Shown here piece after piece: positions 37,628-51,707 of a stretch of DNA of 64,000 nt. A program made the translations under genes and the position numbers. The stretch is from Turbatrix aceti (Eukaryota > Nematoda > Chromadorea > Rhabditida > Panagrolaimidae), in assembly GCA_963969345.1 (NCBI GenBank), contig OZ017768.1, forward strand, positions 6,286,718 through 6,350,717, in the 5' to 3' direction. Each line of letters begins with the position of its first letter. The stretch's first letter is position 1. The notes beneath the pieces are model-generated. The model had not been told where the DNA came from. It did no database searches and was given only the letters and a program-made list of their open reading frames with translations.

Positions 37628-37911
37628 TCTGGAAAAAATTGAGACTTGCCTGCCTACCTGGCCAGGTAAGCGAGCATGCATGCCTTTGGCGGCTCAATGA
37701 CCGTTTTCCGGTCGGAAGCTGCGCTTGATATATGGCAGTCTTTTAAGGCAATGCGAACTCCTGGGAAGCTTGTAACAAGCTACCGGGGCATCAATAAGGT
37801 TTACGATGGGTGTAAATATTTGAAGCCTTCAAAAAGACCTCCAAAAATACAGAAAAAAAACCATTTCTTCATTTTATGCATTTTTAAAGTAAAAAAATTG
37901 GTTTATTGGCA

Positions 37912-38525
37912 TCAATCAAATTTGTTCACAAACTCTTCAGCACCGCTTCGTGCACGTGCATTGACCTGCAGCTTGAGGTGACTCATATTCTGAAAACTCT
38001 CTTTCACCTATTTATCCTTCAATTTCCAAAAAAAAATCACCTTGTCGACTTCCTGGATGAAAAACAGGATAAAGTCGACGATTTTGTACGGCAGAAGGCG
38101 GTCAATGTGTTCCGCGCTCACGAGAAAGGTGATGTCGTAGCCCGGCTGCGGTTGTTTGCAGAGAATGACAAAATTGAAGGCCCTTTTTTGGAGAAAATCG
38201 AAGAAGCTGGTGTAGATCCATTTTTCGAGTTCATCGCTCTTTTTGAGACCAATGCTGATACGGATTCCGTTGACCGCGGACTCGATCATCGTTTTCTCGT
38301 AATTGTTTTTGGCGATAACAACCGGAAATGATAGCATCTCTGGGCTGGGAGGCAGCGCGTAAAACTCAGGACGCGATTGGCGCTCGATTGCCTGCGAGTC
38401 GAGCAACTCGATGCCAAAGAGGCTTTCGAGGGTTCGTTTTATTGTTTTTAGGTAGGGGGACTGAATAGGGACTTATTTTGGGGATTTGAAGAAAAAAAAG
38501 AGCTTACCAACTGCACGGTCGACAT
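37912..38525 (-). CDS. ARPC4: Arp2/3 complex subunit 4 (ARPC4, p20)
   Basis: Exons 38525-38508, 38460-38041 and 37989-37912 give 171 residues (human 168). It aligns from end to end: LSPYLKTIKRTLES near the start, QAIERQSRPEFY, ESAVNGIRISIGLKKSDELE, PGYDITFLVSAEHIDRL, YKIVDFILFFIQEVDK and the C-terminal LKLQVNARARSGAEEFVNKF. Known role: scaffold subunit that with ARPC2 forms the core of the Arp2/3 complex nucleating branched actin. Exon 1 codes only six residues. An AATAAA follows the stop within about 10 bp, and a tacctag acceptor lies one base before the ATG. It is the first of four minus-strand genes in a row (ARPC4, Ly6-type, paralogues A and B), with gaps of 285-630 bp. Confidence 0.95.
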
Positions 38526-39529
38526 TCTAGGTATTCAAAAAACAAATTAGAGCAAATCGATCGTTACTAACCAGAAAACAATGAATGCGGTAAAAAATAT
38601 TACTGCGCCTGTTTTTTTGATGACTCATGCCTTCAAAATAAATGCAAGGTTGGTTGGTGACTGTGTTATCTTTTTTTGCACACTCACATCAGCACTGATT
38701 CGATGACGTTTTTACCGGGGATAAGCGAACATCAGTTTTTTTTGTCCCCCAACATTAAAATTTTTTTTCAATTTTTTGCAAAGAATCGAACGAACGCAAA
38801 CGTTTTTGACAACATTCGCGAACGAAAACAAAATCGATTGTTTTTTTATCAAGTGTGCAAAATTTTGTTTTCGTGATAAAAAAACTAAAAATTGGTAGTT
38901 CACGTTTTCTCGTTTTGGAATTCTTTAAAATTCAAAATTTGATAAAAAAAATTTGACAAATGATAAATGTTTATTTCCAAATTTTCAGAATTCGATAAAT
39001 GTTATTTGCCATTTTTTGAGAAAAAATAATCGATTTTGACACCTGTAAACTAATTTTGTCCTAATTTTTGTTAGTTTTTTTTCAGTTCAGAAAATTTGTT
39101 TGCGAACGAACACAAACGTTCGCCCCTCCGTGTTTTTGACCCTTCCCCAGTCCATAAAACCTCTAGATAGATAATAATAAATTTATTCACCACGCAATTA
39201 AACTACGCGTCATTTTTCCCATCGTAATACGATAGATAAGCCACGCAAATGAGGATACATTTGGAATAACAGTGGACGAGTTGGGGGATTCGGGGTAAGG
39301 CAACGGGTGAGACACAAGACACAAGCGGTGCGTCGGGGCAGGGGCCGGGGCCGGGGTGGGGGGTGCATGAGACTCTAGCGGCGCCAGACGCCGTCTATAT
39401 ACAGGTCGGGATGGGGAGAAGGGGTAAGTGAGTGTGGTTGGTCGACGGACGCAAAAAAAAATACACCATTCAAGAGGTCAGTACACGTTTGTTTTCAAGG
39501 ACGGGGCAGAAGAGTCCCCGGGAAGCTCA
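38526..39529. other. Intergenic region upstream of ARPC4 and downstream of the EVI5 gene
   Basis: 1.0 kb. It contains TTCGCGAAC copy 5 (about 38716-39130) and, from 39240 to 39460, a G-rich stretch that is probably EVI5 3' UTR. No gene seen. Confidence 0.6.
38716..39130. repeat. TTCGCGAAC element, copy 5
   Basis: Starts GGGGATAAGCGAACATCAGT (compare GGGTTGAGCGAACAACCG of copy 1) and ends AACACAAACGTTCGCCCCTCC, the degenerate right end. The interior has CGAACGCAAACG and TTCGCGAACGAAAAC units and A/T runs. Confidence 0.55.
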
Positions 39530-42500
39530 TCAATTGGAAGCGCCGCCGACAGCGACCGGCGCTGCTGGGTGATCGCCTGCGCCACCGTTGGACGTGGGCA
39601 GCGGCTTGGCGGATTCGCTCGAGGGAGACGATCCGGTCGAGCCGGCTAGCAGGAGGTCGGCGGACTTGGCAGTGACGTCGGCGAGAAAGGCGGACATCTC
39701 GTCGGAAGCGATCGAATTGGCGTCGCCGTAGGAACCGCTCCGCTGGGAGAGCATGGATTCGTCGTCCATGTCGGAGATGATGCTTGCTCCACGTAACTGG
39801 GCCTGGGCAGCTTTTTCGGCTATCTGAAACACCCGGCATTAAAATATGTCCGAATTCGATAAAAAATATCTATTTGTTTGTATTTTGACCAAAAAGTCCC
39901 TAAAATTAAATTTTTTACAAAAAAACCGTTTTAGGAACTTTTTCGAAGAATAAAAAAAATGTAAATAGAAAAAAAACGAATTCCACTTTTTTTTTGTTCG
40001 GGTTAATTTTTTTAAGCTAAAACGCATAATCAGCAGCGTAAAATTCAATTTTTTTTCAAAAAAAAGCCGTTTTCGGAACTTTTTCGAACAATAAAAAACG
40101 CATAAATCGAAAAAAAAAAATTAATATTAAGTTTTTTTCCATTTGGATAAAATTTTTGAGCTAAAACGTTTTTTTTTTTTTCCTCAAATTTTTGAATCTC
40201 AATATTCACGTACCTTAGATTCGAGCTGAGCGATGCTCTGCTTGAGATCCACGATCTGCTGTAGCGCCTCGGTGTGCTTGAGTCTCTGCATCACGCTGGC
40301 CTCCTTCATCTCGCTCTGGGCTTCGAAGAGCTTTCGTTGTTCTTCTTTCAGCTGCTGGCCCATCCTCTGCTCGCTGGAAACAGCCTCTTCCTTCTCATCG
40401 CGAACACGCTTCAGTTCCTCGTCCTGGCGTTTGAGCTGGTTCGTGCAGACGTGATTCTGCGTTTCGAGCTCCATTACCTTCTGTCGCATCTCTTTGAGTT
40501 CAGCGACGGCGTCGGCTTCTCGTATTCTCAAACCCATGAGTTGATCTTCGAGTTCACGAAGCGTGAGTTGGTCGTGTTCGTCGTGTCCGTTGGGCGTGGT
40601 CGCAGATCCGCCGGCCGCGGCTCCGATGAGAGCCGTGAACTTTGCAAACCTGCCCTTGGGGGCCTGAGAGGGGCCCGCGGTGGTGGTGGTGCCATTTGAC
40701 GTCGGTGAGTGCTGCGGACTCGCCGCGCGGCTGGAAGACGACTCGGTGGTAGTTGTATCGACGGAGGTGACGCTAGCGTGGTCATGGGCCATCCGAGAGG
40801 CCGTGTACCTCGTCCAGTGTCCTTCAAGCTCGCAGATTCTCTGCCTCATCTCTTTTAGGGAAAGTGAAGCTTCCGCTTCGCGCATTTTGACCCTGATGAG
40901 TTCTTCTTGGATGGAAGCGATGCCATCATCCGGAGGAGCTTCCTTGAGGCGTTTATTCGCGCTCTCCAGCTCGATAGTCCTCATTTTCAACTCCCGAATG
41001 GTGTTTTCCAGATCAGCCTTGCGGTTATGCGCTTCCATGAGCTCTTGCTGCAGCGTGTGGATATGCTCGATCATCGTGGTGTCGTCCACCTGGATTCCAG
41101 TATCGACGACCGTAATGCCGTTGTCTCGGCGACACGAGAGTTCTCGAATCGTTTCATAGGCATCCTCGAGGCGTTTATGCGCGTCGGAATTGATGTCCCG
41201 GAGCGTGTGAAGCTCATGCGAGATGGAAAGACTGTTTTCAGCCTGCTGCGCGAGATCTACCTGCCCCCGAATAAGGCGATCGGCGAGTGCGCTGCTCTCA
41301 TGCTCCAGATAATCGATTCTCTGGCGTAAAAGACGATTTTCGGTTCGGAGACGCTGAAAATCATTGATTAAGTCAACGCATCGTTAATGTTTGGCCAAGA
41401 GATGATTTTTTTGTGTTTTCTTTCTTGTTGTGGTTCGTCACAACATGATTTTTGAAGGTCTAAAGACCCCTCCGAAGTGCAAAGCCACTTCAAACTGGTC
41501 GTAAACTGTTTTGTAGCCCCTGCCCACACCCTCCCCCGGGGTCGTTACCGTTACCTTTGTGGTCCAAACGAATCTCCTCTTCTTTCTGCGCCTCGGAAAC
41601 AGGACAGGCATCGTAACGGCGGAAAAACAGGCAGTTCGGCAACCCAACCGTCTGTTAAACTTTCGCCTGGAGCTATAAATTCTGTACGTAAGAGAAACGA
41701 ACGAACACGTACGTCTTCGTCATCGACAGGAAAGAAATATCACGCAGGCGGTAGGAAAACAGGTAAAAGAGGGTTTCTACACAAAAGCAGAAGCATGCAG
41801 GGAAGAAAGGAAAGACGAGCCTGTTCTGCAGGCCTGAATCAAATCAAAACCCGCACTACCCTGTCACAGGTGACATTCGATCTCTCTCCGTGCTATTTGA
41901 ACAATTCTCGCCTCTTTTCTCTTTTTTTCATCTCGCCCGAGGAGGTAACATCAAAAATATTTGTAATCTTGCAACACAGGGATACTCCGGCGGATGCAAA
42001 CCAAATCAATCAATAGGCACAACAGGCAGGTATTTAGGTAGCCCCGAGACCAGGTGAGACAGACAGGTGAGGTGAGACAAGCGGGCGGCCGAGAGCGCAA
42101 AACAAGGTTTGCAGGGAGCAAGCAATGCTGTCTTGCAAGTCAGGACTGACGGGGGCAGTTATGAGCCAGCCCCAGGGGAGATGGGTGCCTCATGGCGCCT
42201 GCACGCCTGCACGCCTGCATGGAGTGCAGATGGCATCGTCGTAAGTTCATGTATTTACCAAACAGATGGCAGCGAAGACAACGAAGCACCCAGCAACAGA
42301 GCGGGTGGAAAACAAAAACACAAAATCCATGCATTCATTAATTTTTGAGCGTCAAAAAACGACTCCTGACAACACGCTGTATTTTTTATGGATAGAAAAA
42401 ACCTTTGAGGACACCTGGAGGACACCTTGCAGTAAAACTTGATTGAGCCATACCCGCAGGATATGACAGGAAAACAGGTGACTCAACCACGGCGTGAATC

Positions 42501-45500
42501 GAGGGGATGAGTCAGTCACGATTTCGACTTCGACGACGACGACGATGACAAAAATTGACGTCGTTGATCGTGCAGCGCAGCAAGGTGCGCGAGATGTGAT
42601 CTTTTCTATGCCTTGTAGCCAGACAAAAAAAACACTAACAAAAAATGGGTGAATGGAAGTGAGAGCGACGACGCCGCGACGCCCGCGCTGCTGATCGAGA
42701 TCAGACCTTCTCCTTCTTCTCATCACGATCAAACACACACGTGCACCAACAATCAGGATCGGTCGGGGCGGATGAGAGAGCACGATGAGCACCCGAATCC
42801 CCCCCTTGCTGCTGCTGCTGGTGCTGGTGCTGGTGCTGCGTCCGTGTCGCCTAGTAGTAGTAGTAGTAGTAGTAGTACAACAACAACGCGACTAACTTGT
42901 CGCTGCTCGCCCCGGCTCAAAAAACTTTTCTTTTTTTTCTCGTAAAAAAAAAGTCAAGTCAAGACGCAATTAGCAGCGACGCTTGCTCGCGGTCGTTGTC
43001 ATCGTCGCAGAGCGGGAGGTGGAGGGGGGGTGGGCGGATCGCAGTCCTCCTGCACGTTGGTTGACGAAAGCCAAAGTCGCCGCTGCCGCTGCCTGGCCGG
43101 GCAAAAGCCATCATCAGCGACGTACGAGCGGGCAGGTCGTTACCGCGGGTGATGAGACGATGATGATTATGAGCCGGAGGAACTCGAGACAGGCCAACTT
43201 TCAACTTTTGGGCCGGAGTTAGTACATAGTTATTAAAATTGCAGACAAGCGCACGCGGTGGGAATGGACGGACAATGGCCTTTTTCGCCACTTCGGCAGG
43301 CCCCCGGGCACCCCAGCTGGCCAGAATACCCACAGTTCGAAAACAACAAATATGGGAAAGGTGTTCGCGTCGCCGGTGTCTTGAGGCGACACCGACTGAA
43401 GCGTGGGAACGAATAAAAACGATGTACATATTCGCAGTTCTTAAAACAAAACACGGCGCAAACCGACTTGGCTTCTGTTCTGTTCACACGAAGCCAGGCT
43501 AAAGACCAAATAAATTTTTTTTGGGGAAGATAAATGATGCCAGCAACCAGAGTACACGCCCTGCCCTGTCCTGGTCAGACCAGAAAGCAAGCATCCATTA
43601 GAAATCCGATCCCAGCTTAAGCACGTCCATTTCACCATATCCGGGCGCAAACAGATAAAAGGCGCTTCTTCGACGTGGACAACCCCCAAAAATGTCATTA
43701 ATCTCCATCCAAATCAATCCCATATTTTTTTTTTTAATTTCCCAAAAATCGTACTTTGTACAGAAGCGGCATTTTTGTTGACTCAAAACAGAAGCAAGCA
43801 AGCGCCATCTTTTCCAAGCCCGCTGGCAGAATCAAAAAATAGATAAATAGGCAACGGTCAATACATATTTGTGAGAAAGCGGTCAGGTCGTACCGGACGC
43901 GGACCGAGAAGAGCACATGAGTGAGTGAAAAGGGGCTCTCCACTCGAAGGGAAAAGGAAGGGGTCTGCAACAACCGGAAAAGGGACAGAACAGCCCGGTG
44001 ACCCCCCCGGAGTAAATAAATTTGAGCAGGCGACGACAGTCCAACACATCGCTGCTCTGACAACTTGCCGCTTTGTTCGGTATCCAGTTTTTGTTTTTGG
44101 AGTGGGCTGCGATTGACCTGCCGGGGCTGCTCTGGGGCTGTTGCACTCCCCTGATCCCTGACAGATCCGTTAAACGCTCCTATTCCTATTCCTGTTGCGA
44201 TCTGGTCTGCCAAATTGTTGTCAAATTAAAAGCGAGCTGACAGTCGACAATTAACAAAAAAACATTTTGGCGGATATCAAAATAAAAAAAAATTATACAT
44301 AAAATTCCCGGGGTAGCGCAAAATGGAAATATAACAAATCTGGAACCCCAGCTGCGTCAAAAAAAACAGCAATGAATGATGTGTTATTTAATATAACAAA
44401 AAAATGGTGTGCGAACGACAGGAAGCCGCCTGGACGGCGATTTTTCTTTTTTATTCCGCTCGGATTGCGTCGACCATCAATCATCACCAAAACAAACCGG
44501 TTAACAGACAGAAAGCTTTCTTTCGTCACAGCTATCACCGATCAGAGCACTAACGCCTCGTTATCACGGCTAAAAGTTGCTACGACCGACGCTGCGCTTC
44601 TGAATGGCACGTGTCTCCCAAAACATCTTCTACGTCGTCGTTGTCGGAGCGTAGACAACCAACAGATATCCAATTTGGGTCAAAAGTAAGGTCAATCAGC
44701 GTCAAACAAAGCGAAAACTCTCCTTGTCGTAAAAAACCGAGATTTTGCTCTGCTCTTGGGTTCTTGGTTCTTGGGCGTAAACAGGAGGCATTCCAGAAAA
44801 TCACTTTATAGACGCTGACGGACAACAAAACGACTGCTGATGGCAAGGATTCACCCAGAATGCATTTATCGCTCGCGCATGATTACGAAATCCTGATTGT
44901 AATCAAAGCAAACAACTTTTTTTTGTGTCGTCGCTTGTAAAATATGTAATTTTAAAAACGTGCAAATAGCTCAATAAAATTGTATACAAAGACAGTTTTA
45001 CAACTCGTCTGGGGTACAAAAAAATGCTGCGCTGCAAAGAATATCGCGCCACTTGAAAGTGATGACAAAAATCAGTTTGCAGCGTTATCGGAGCTCCCAA
45101 TTTGTCAATTGGGGTGTTGCAGGAGCCAAAAACCGGCCAAGATCTTCTTACAAAGGAGACGAGAACCTGGGAATCCCCAAACAGAGAGATTCTCACGCCG
45201 GAGTGTGAAAGTGAGAGAAAACAAACGCCTGAAGAGCCCCGGCCGGGCCTGAACCTCAGCCTCAGCCTCAGCCTCGACAACGACAACGACGACCACAGGC
45301 CAAATGGAGACGTGAAGTATGTATCTATGTAAGTGCACCGGTGGTGAGAGCGAAAAGACAGCACACCGCCCACGTACATATGTACGTGTACGTGTATACA
45401 TATGTACGTACACGGCGACAAGGGGAAAAGAAAGTCTTCCACCTCCTCGCGCAGGTGGGACGAAGGCGCCGCGTCGGCGTCGTTACCGACGAAGGCTGCG

Positions 45501-48500
45501 CAACATTGCATGTGCGATCGACGATTGACGGCAGGCAGGCGCAATCAAGGTTGTTTTCGTCCATAAAACCGGTGCAGGCCACGCAAAAGTCATCATGATC
45601 GATGCGGGAGAGAAAAAATAGACGTTTGGAGAGTCGTTTGGACCACTTTTTACGTTCGCTCGAGAAATTATTTTTAAATCGGTAAACCCCAGTAAAATTT
45701 CGTAAAACGATTATTTTTAAATTTTATGCTCAAGGCCCCAAAATTGACCAAAAAACACTTTTTTAGTAATTTGTATTTTCTCAAAAAGAAAAAACCAACC
45801 CTGAGTTCGATAGCCTCTTCCTGCTCCTTGGTGCGCTTGGCAAGGTACTCTTTTTCGAGCTTTTTCATTTTTTTCGCGTTGAGCATGATGCCGGACGCGA
45901 CGGCAAAGAGGAGCTCGTGATCGTTCTCGTAGCGCTCTCGGATCTCGCGTTGGAAATACTGAAAATTTACAGAAAATTGTCAGTTAGTCAGTCAGTTAGT
46001 CAAACAGTCACTAGACTGTCAGCCAGCCAGGCCGAGGCTTGCATAGTCTATAGACGGGCATTAGCATCACAAAGTCTCGTCTCTGCCTGGGAAAGACAGG
46101 GACGTCCCGGGTCATAAACAGAACAGAACGCACCTTGAGCATCCCTTCCATGTCGAGTTTTAGCAGATCGATACGTGATTGCTGGAGAATGGCGATTGCG
46201 ACGCGGAAGATGGCTGCCATGCCCTGAAAGCGCAAAATAAATAACCTAAACCAGGTGAAAAACAAAAAAAAAAACTCACATCGACGAGAAAAAGGTCCAT
46301 GATTCGGTTGGCGAGGTCCAAAGGCAGCGTGGTAGTGAACAGCGTGAGAAACCATCCGCTCGCGTACATGGACGTGTCAAAGCCCATGTTGTTGAAATGC
46401 GTGTACAGATCGGGCATTTGCTCCTGGACAATGCATTCTAGCTGGAACATGCACAGCCCCAGTTCCGTCATCGCGGGTTTGTAGAGTTCCCGCAGCCGAT
46501 ACTGCTCCATGAGCCGAATAAAAACGGCAAAAGCCTCTTCCTCCGGCATCTGGAGTAACAATTGGCCAACTATGAATGCCGAGCCCTGGCAGTACCCGAC
46601 TTCGCGGTCGTGCACGCTGTACGCCTTGATGACGTTGAAGAGAGCGGCTTGACCCCGCCCGCCGTCTTTGAAGAACTCCAATTCCGGATAGGTCCGTGGA
46701 ATGTCCCGTTGGATAACTTTCTCGTAGGGACTCGCCTGCCGAAGATATTCCTGGTAGACTTCGTGCACGGAAGCCGCGGTCGCGTTCGCCAGCAACTGCC
46801 AGGTGATGGTCCGGAAGTGCTGAGGCACGCCTCGGCGGACGAGTTCCTTCACACAGTTCGGGCGTTTTTTCATCTCGATTTCCCAGGATTTGACGAGATT
46901 GCCCCAGATCGTCCAGAGATCGATGTTCTCGTCGTCGTCGGCCGAAGCCTGGCAGTTGGAAGCGTGCCGCGAAGACGTCGACCCAGCCACCGATCGGGGA
47001 GGTGAGCTCGTCGTCGACTTTTTGGATGTTATACTACGGGCGTCCGCTTCGTTGGACCTGAAAAAAAAGGGGGTCAGGTTAAAATTACAAAAATTGATGG
47101 AAACTCACTTGTTAAGCTCTTCCATCTTGAGGAGCACGGACGACAACTCGACAGGAGGGAGTTCGTCGCCGTCATGCACTTCCGAATCCGAGGGGGGATG
47201 TGTCTCGCAGTCGGTGTCCGCGCTTCCTAAAAAAAATTCGTTCATCAGAAAATTATTTTAAAAAATTGAAAGTTTAAATTTGACACGAAAAAGCAGGAAT
47301 TTTCTCCTTCGAAGGTCGGGCCAACCAGCCGAGACTTAAAAATAAGAATTTGTGAAACGCAATTTTGCAAGCCATTCATCAATTTGCACCAATGGCAAAC
47401 TAAAAAAATCGCTTTGAAATGCAAACTTTTAGTCAAACAAAAAAATCATGCATTGTTTATTCGACAAAAAAAAGAAAGATGCGGCCAATTTTGTCGTCCC
47501 GGGAAAAGTCAGAATCTCACGACCGCGAACCGTTTCTCAGCGTCAGAAACAAAACAATATTAAAACGGTGCAGGCAGGTATACGGACAGGTGAGAATTTA
47601 TAAAGACAAGGAAAATGTTTAATATAAAAAAATATTTTAATTCTCGCAGGTGAAAAACAACGTCAGAAGCTGCCAAATTACGAAACTGCGTGTTTCGGAT
47701 CCCAAATTGGGGTTTAAGCCACGTAGAACAAATAATTTGGCAAAACCGGGGCTGAATGAATTCTGAATGATTTTTGAGGCTACCAGAAGCAGGATGACAA
47801 ACACAAACACGTTGCGCAAAAGGAACGCAGCCAAGCTAGCGCGGGGGCAGACAGGCTCGAAGATGGATGGCTCGGGCTTAGGCCGGTGGAGGGGGAGGTG
47901 GAGGTGGTTTGTTCGTTTCTATGGCGATGTGGCTGGCCACAGTTGGGCAAACACACGGCTCTTGTACATACGTACGAGACGACACGCATGTGTCAACATT
48001 GACCGCGTCGCCTTCGCCATCGCCTGGGCCTGGGCCTGGCCTAGCAGTAGTAGTGCCGCAACGAAACAACGAAACGCCGACAAAACCTGCGTTATCGAGC
48101 AAATTGCCTGCCTCCTCCTCCTTCGCCTCCGCGGCCGGGAAGGGCCTTTTTGCCCGCGGGTAAGCTGGCCATGCTGTCTGTGCTATTGCCTTTTTCGCCG
48201 TCGCGGGTGTAGTACGCCACCCCTCCCTCCTCAAGACACGTACCGACTCTGCCTGACTCGCGTGGTGACAAGTCACTTACAAGTTGGCCGCCGCCGCCGC
48301 AGCGTCCACAAGGACCTCTCGAATCGACGCCGCCGCAGCGCAGAAATAACCGACTCCATACCCTCCTCTTGACTTATTGCCGCCGGCCGTGGTTGTGGTT
48401 ATAGACTCTTTTTTTTGCAACTGGCCAACTCGTGTCCGTGTCCGTGTCCGTGTCCTGGCGAGAAAAAAAATGCATGATGGAAGACTTTGTCAAATCGAGG

Positions 48501-51500
48501 AGCCCTGTTGCCGGGGAGAAGATAAATTCGAGGCGACTTCTCTCCGACATTCGTTCGAGGAAGTCGTAAAACGCACTTTGCAAGGGCAAAGTTTTTCAAA
48601 AAATGTATGCCAGCCTTTTTTTGGCATAAGAAAACCCATCTGGCCAATGTTGGGGCATGAAAAAATTCAATTAACAAACTTGGCCCGAAATGAAGGGTTG
48701 TTTCGGTTTCGGAGACACAAATACACGCAAGCAACCCGGCGCGGCCGGCGCGTTCGGTCTGTTTTTGCACGTCATCGCTGACCAGAGCGTTACTCGGAAT
48801 CGGGGGACTTACTACTGTGTCAGGAAATCCGGCCAGACAGTGAGTATTTTGAGTCGCGCTGCCTCTCGACCAAAAAAAAATTAATCATCTGGCCGGCAGC
48901 GCGCGGCATCCAAATTAGGATTGGGATATACATATTTAAAAAAAACCCCACTCTAAGAACAGACTGGGATACATACATACTCAACAAACGTGTGTAACGC
49001 ATAGCATAATCCGCCAAAAAAAAAAAACTCGTCAGGCTCATTGAAGCGATGAAAAAAACACGCCAAGTGGAAGAGCAACCAGCCCTGTTTTTTTTCTGTT
49101 TTCGGTGGCGGTGGTAATCGCGGATGTGTCGGTTTCCCCCGTGTTTACACGTACGCTTTGTCGCTGTCGAGTGGCAGTGGACGGCGTAATCCCTCCTCCT
49201 CTGTCCGGCGGCGGCGCTTGACAAAAAGCAAGCCAATGTTTACGCGGCGGTCAGTCGTTCTAAGGCCGAGAGGCCGGAGGAGGCCGACGGGGACGAAACA
49301 GCTGATCTCTGCTTGCCACCACCGCCACCGCCGTCGGGCGCGGGAAGAGTCACGGCACACCACGCGAAGACAGAAACAATCCAAAAATATGTGGAAACGT
49401 GGAATCTAATTAAGCGCCTACATTCATCCAATCCAACATCCAACATCCAACACACAAAAAACCAGCCTGACTCGTCCTCCGATGCCACCCAGCCATCCTT
49501 TTGAGGCTAATTGGCGATGTTGAACAAAGCTAATACACCCCACACCCCCTACGCAGGATGCCCACGCCCGCGAGGATGCAAGGCGACACTCTTCCATCCT
49601 TCGTGGTGGCAACGCAGAAGCACGCGTCGGCGACAAGCACGACACGATGACGATGACAGACGGCAACATTCCAAAAAACGGAGAGCAAAGGTGTCAAATT
49701 ACCCAAGTCGCTGCCCCTTTCCTGCAACCGCCGGCGTTACCTGGCTGGTCACTCCCGACAAAAGATCACCGGCAGGCGGAGCCCCGATTTCCGAACGCAA
49801 CAGGAGTTTTTTTGTGCGTCGTTCAACAAAAAGTAGGCCAGTTTAAAAAACAACGAGATTAAAAAAAAAACAAGGATGAAATTCATGCGATCGAGCGACT
49901 TTTGGTTTTTTAACAGAAAAAAAAATCATGCAAGGCGCGAAGAAATCCGTAAAAATCCCGTAACTTAAAAAAATACGAAAACATGTTTTCGAGCCGTAAA
50001 AGGATCATAATACAAAAAAGATCAACGCCCACGTGAAAAGTGTACGTGAGTCAACACGGCGATCTTTCCAAACAATGATCGCTGGGACGACCGTGTTTTT
50101 GAGGCGGAAAAACTCGCTTCACCTGGGCCAACAGGACGTGGCCACGTGAGTCAAGCCACGTGAGACCACCCTATATTTACAGCAAAACGGGTTGATTGTC
50201 CTCAGTGGACTGACTGGCTTTGGTTTCACTTGTCGAAAAAAAATAATAATAGAGAAAGAAACTCGATCAAAGACACCTCAAAATTGGCAAAAAACGAGCA
50301 AGACGTGAATTGTCCGGTAGAAAAAAAAAGGACGTGAACGCGATGATCAACGTTGACGGAAAAGTAAGTATGTAAGTACGCCCGTGTTCGGCTCGTAAAA
50401 AGCAGCGCGGTAGGCTGTTGATGGTGATCTGTCGATTTCTATGTCTATGTCTATGTCTATGTCCGCGCGGTCGCGGTCGGTCGCGGTGATCCGTCCCCTG
50501 CGCAAGGACACGTGTCCTGCTGGCAGACGGGCTGGCTGGCAGGAAACCTTTAATTTTTCCTCGCGCGCCAAAAAAGAGCACAAAATGGAAAGCAGCACCA
50601 CGCGGAAAGGAAACAGTTCGCCGGTGGGCAATCGATAACAAGACGCGGTGATCGCTCGCTTGACTACCCCGGGCCCGTGCTCGCGGCGGGTGAGAGCGAG
50701 TCATCAACGGATGACTGTTTTGTTTCGCTCTGCCTGCCCCGTCGGCTTATTTTGGGGTGATGACGAGTTGGTCACATCTCCGTCGTCGTCGTCGGACGAC
50801 TGACTGACTGACGACTACCGAGGGGGAATGGACGGATCCAATGCGCGAGTCGTCAGTCTTTCCCATCGATCGAAAATTGCAAAAAATCCGATGATCGCCG
50901 GAGGGGAACTGGAGCAGGAAGGAACGAACAAAGGTTCTCACACTTTTTTTTTTATTTTTTTGAAAAAGAGCCCTGGTGGTCACATAAAAAAAAAATTGAC
51001 GGCGTTTGTTCGCTGGTGACCACCGGCTACCGGCCACCGGTAGCAGTGGTCAGTCAGTGACCACGGAGCAATCAGTGGGCGTCAGACAATATTCAAAGCA
51101 GTAACCACGCCTGCACGCAGGCAGGCAGGCCAGGTCGTAATGAGCTCATAAAACTGGTTAGCTCAAGTCGGCCGGCGGCTGGAGGCTTGTTCCCCTGGCC
51201 GATCGACTGGGATGACTAATTTGATACCTTTCAGTTGCTCAGTCAGTCGCCCGCGGCCGCGGTGAGATTTCAGGCACAGATTTTTTTGTCATTAATCATG
51301 TCAAAAACGGTCAGCCTTGGATTTAAAAAAAACAGATTTTACGCAGAGATTTTTTAATTTAAAATTAAATTGCTAATTAATTTTCTTACATTAACAAAAA
51401 CTCGCTAATTAAGGGCATTCCCGATTCGATTACCAAAATTACAATCAAACTCTAAAACCCACCGTAATCGCTGCGGGCAGTGCAATCGGAAGCCAGGTCG

Positions 51501-51707
51501 TTGATGTGATGCTGATGGTGGTGACGGGTCATGTCGCCGCCGTCGGAGGGACTCGTGGCGGCGGCAGTGAGTCTCAGCACGAAAGGTACAATAGATGAGG
51601 CAGCCGAAGACAGTGGCGACTGGCTGCCGGCGTCTGTGGTCGTCGTCACAGACAGCGAATGCAGAAATTCAGATTCCTCTTCCTTCGGCGAGCGGTAGTA
51701 GTGCGGC
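39530..51707 (-). CDS. EVI5: EVI5-type TBC-domain Rab GTPase-activating protein (5' end open)
   Basis: Exons, 5' to 3': 51707-51463, 47226-47109, 47057-46280, 46223-46134, 45958-45800, 41353-40214, 39823-39530; at least 940 residues (human EVI5 810). Layout: a Ser/His-rich N-terminus, a TBC domain (WTIWGNLVKSWEIEMKKRP to LDMEGMLK) with the arginine-finger motif IQRDIPR and the glutamine-finger motif GYCQG, then long coiled coils (KKMKKLEKEYLAKRTKEQEE; RLRTENRLLRQRIDYLEHES) as in EVI5/EVI5L, and a Ser-rich tail. Known role: GAP for Rab11/Rab35-type GTPases in endosome recycling and cytokinesis. The first listed exon opens with one base of a split codon, so a further 5' exon exists. One at 54853-54805 (MSTMSSEVRCLLCFCL) is possible, but its best donor is out of phase. 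Introns of 4.2-4.4 kb are unusual here. Confidence 0.88.
41354..45799. other. 4.4-kb intron of the EVI5 gene
   Basis: No supported exon or RNA gene. It holds CTG and AGT runs (42808-42877), a nested palindrome around ACGTACATATGTACGT (45372-45387) and a CTCAGC/GACAAC repeat near 45250-45285. Open frames on both strands are short or repeat-like. Confidence 0.55.
45372..45411. repeat. Nested palindrome cluster
   Basis: ACGTACATATGTACGT (45372-45387) is a perfect 16-bp palindrome, followed at once by a second imperfect copy (GTACGTGTATACATATGTAC...). Confidence 0.6.
47227..51462. other. 4.2-kb intron of the EVI5 gene
   Basis: No supported exon. Contains GTGTCC (about 48440) and TCTATG (50439-50463) short tandem runs and GC-rich patches near 48.0-48.3 kb. 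Frames in the GC-rich patches are low-complexity. Confidence 0.5.
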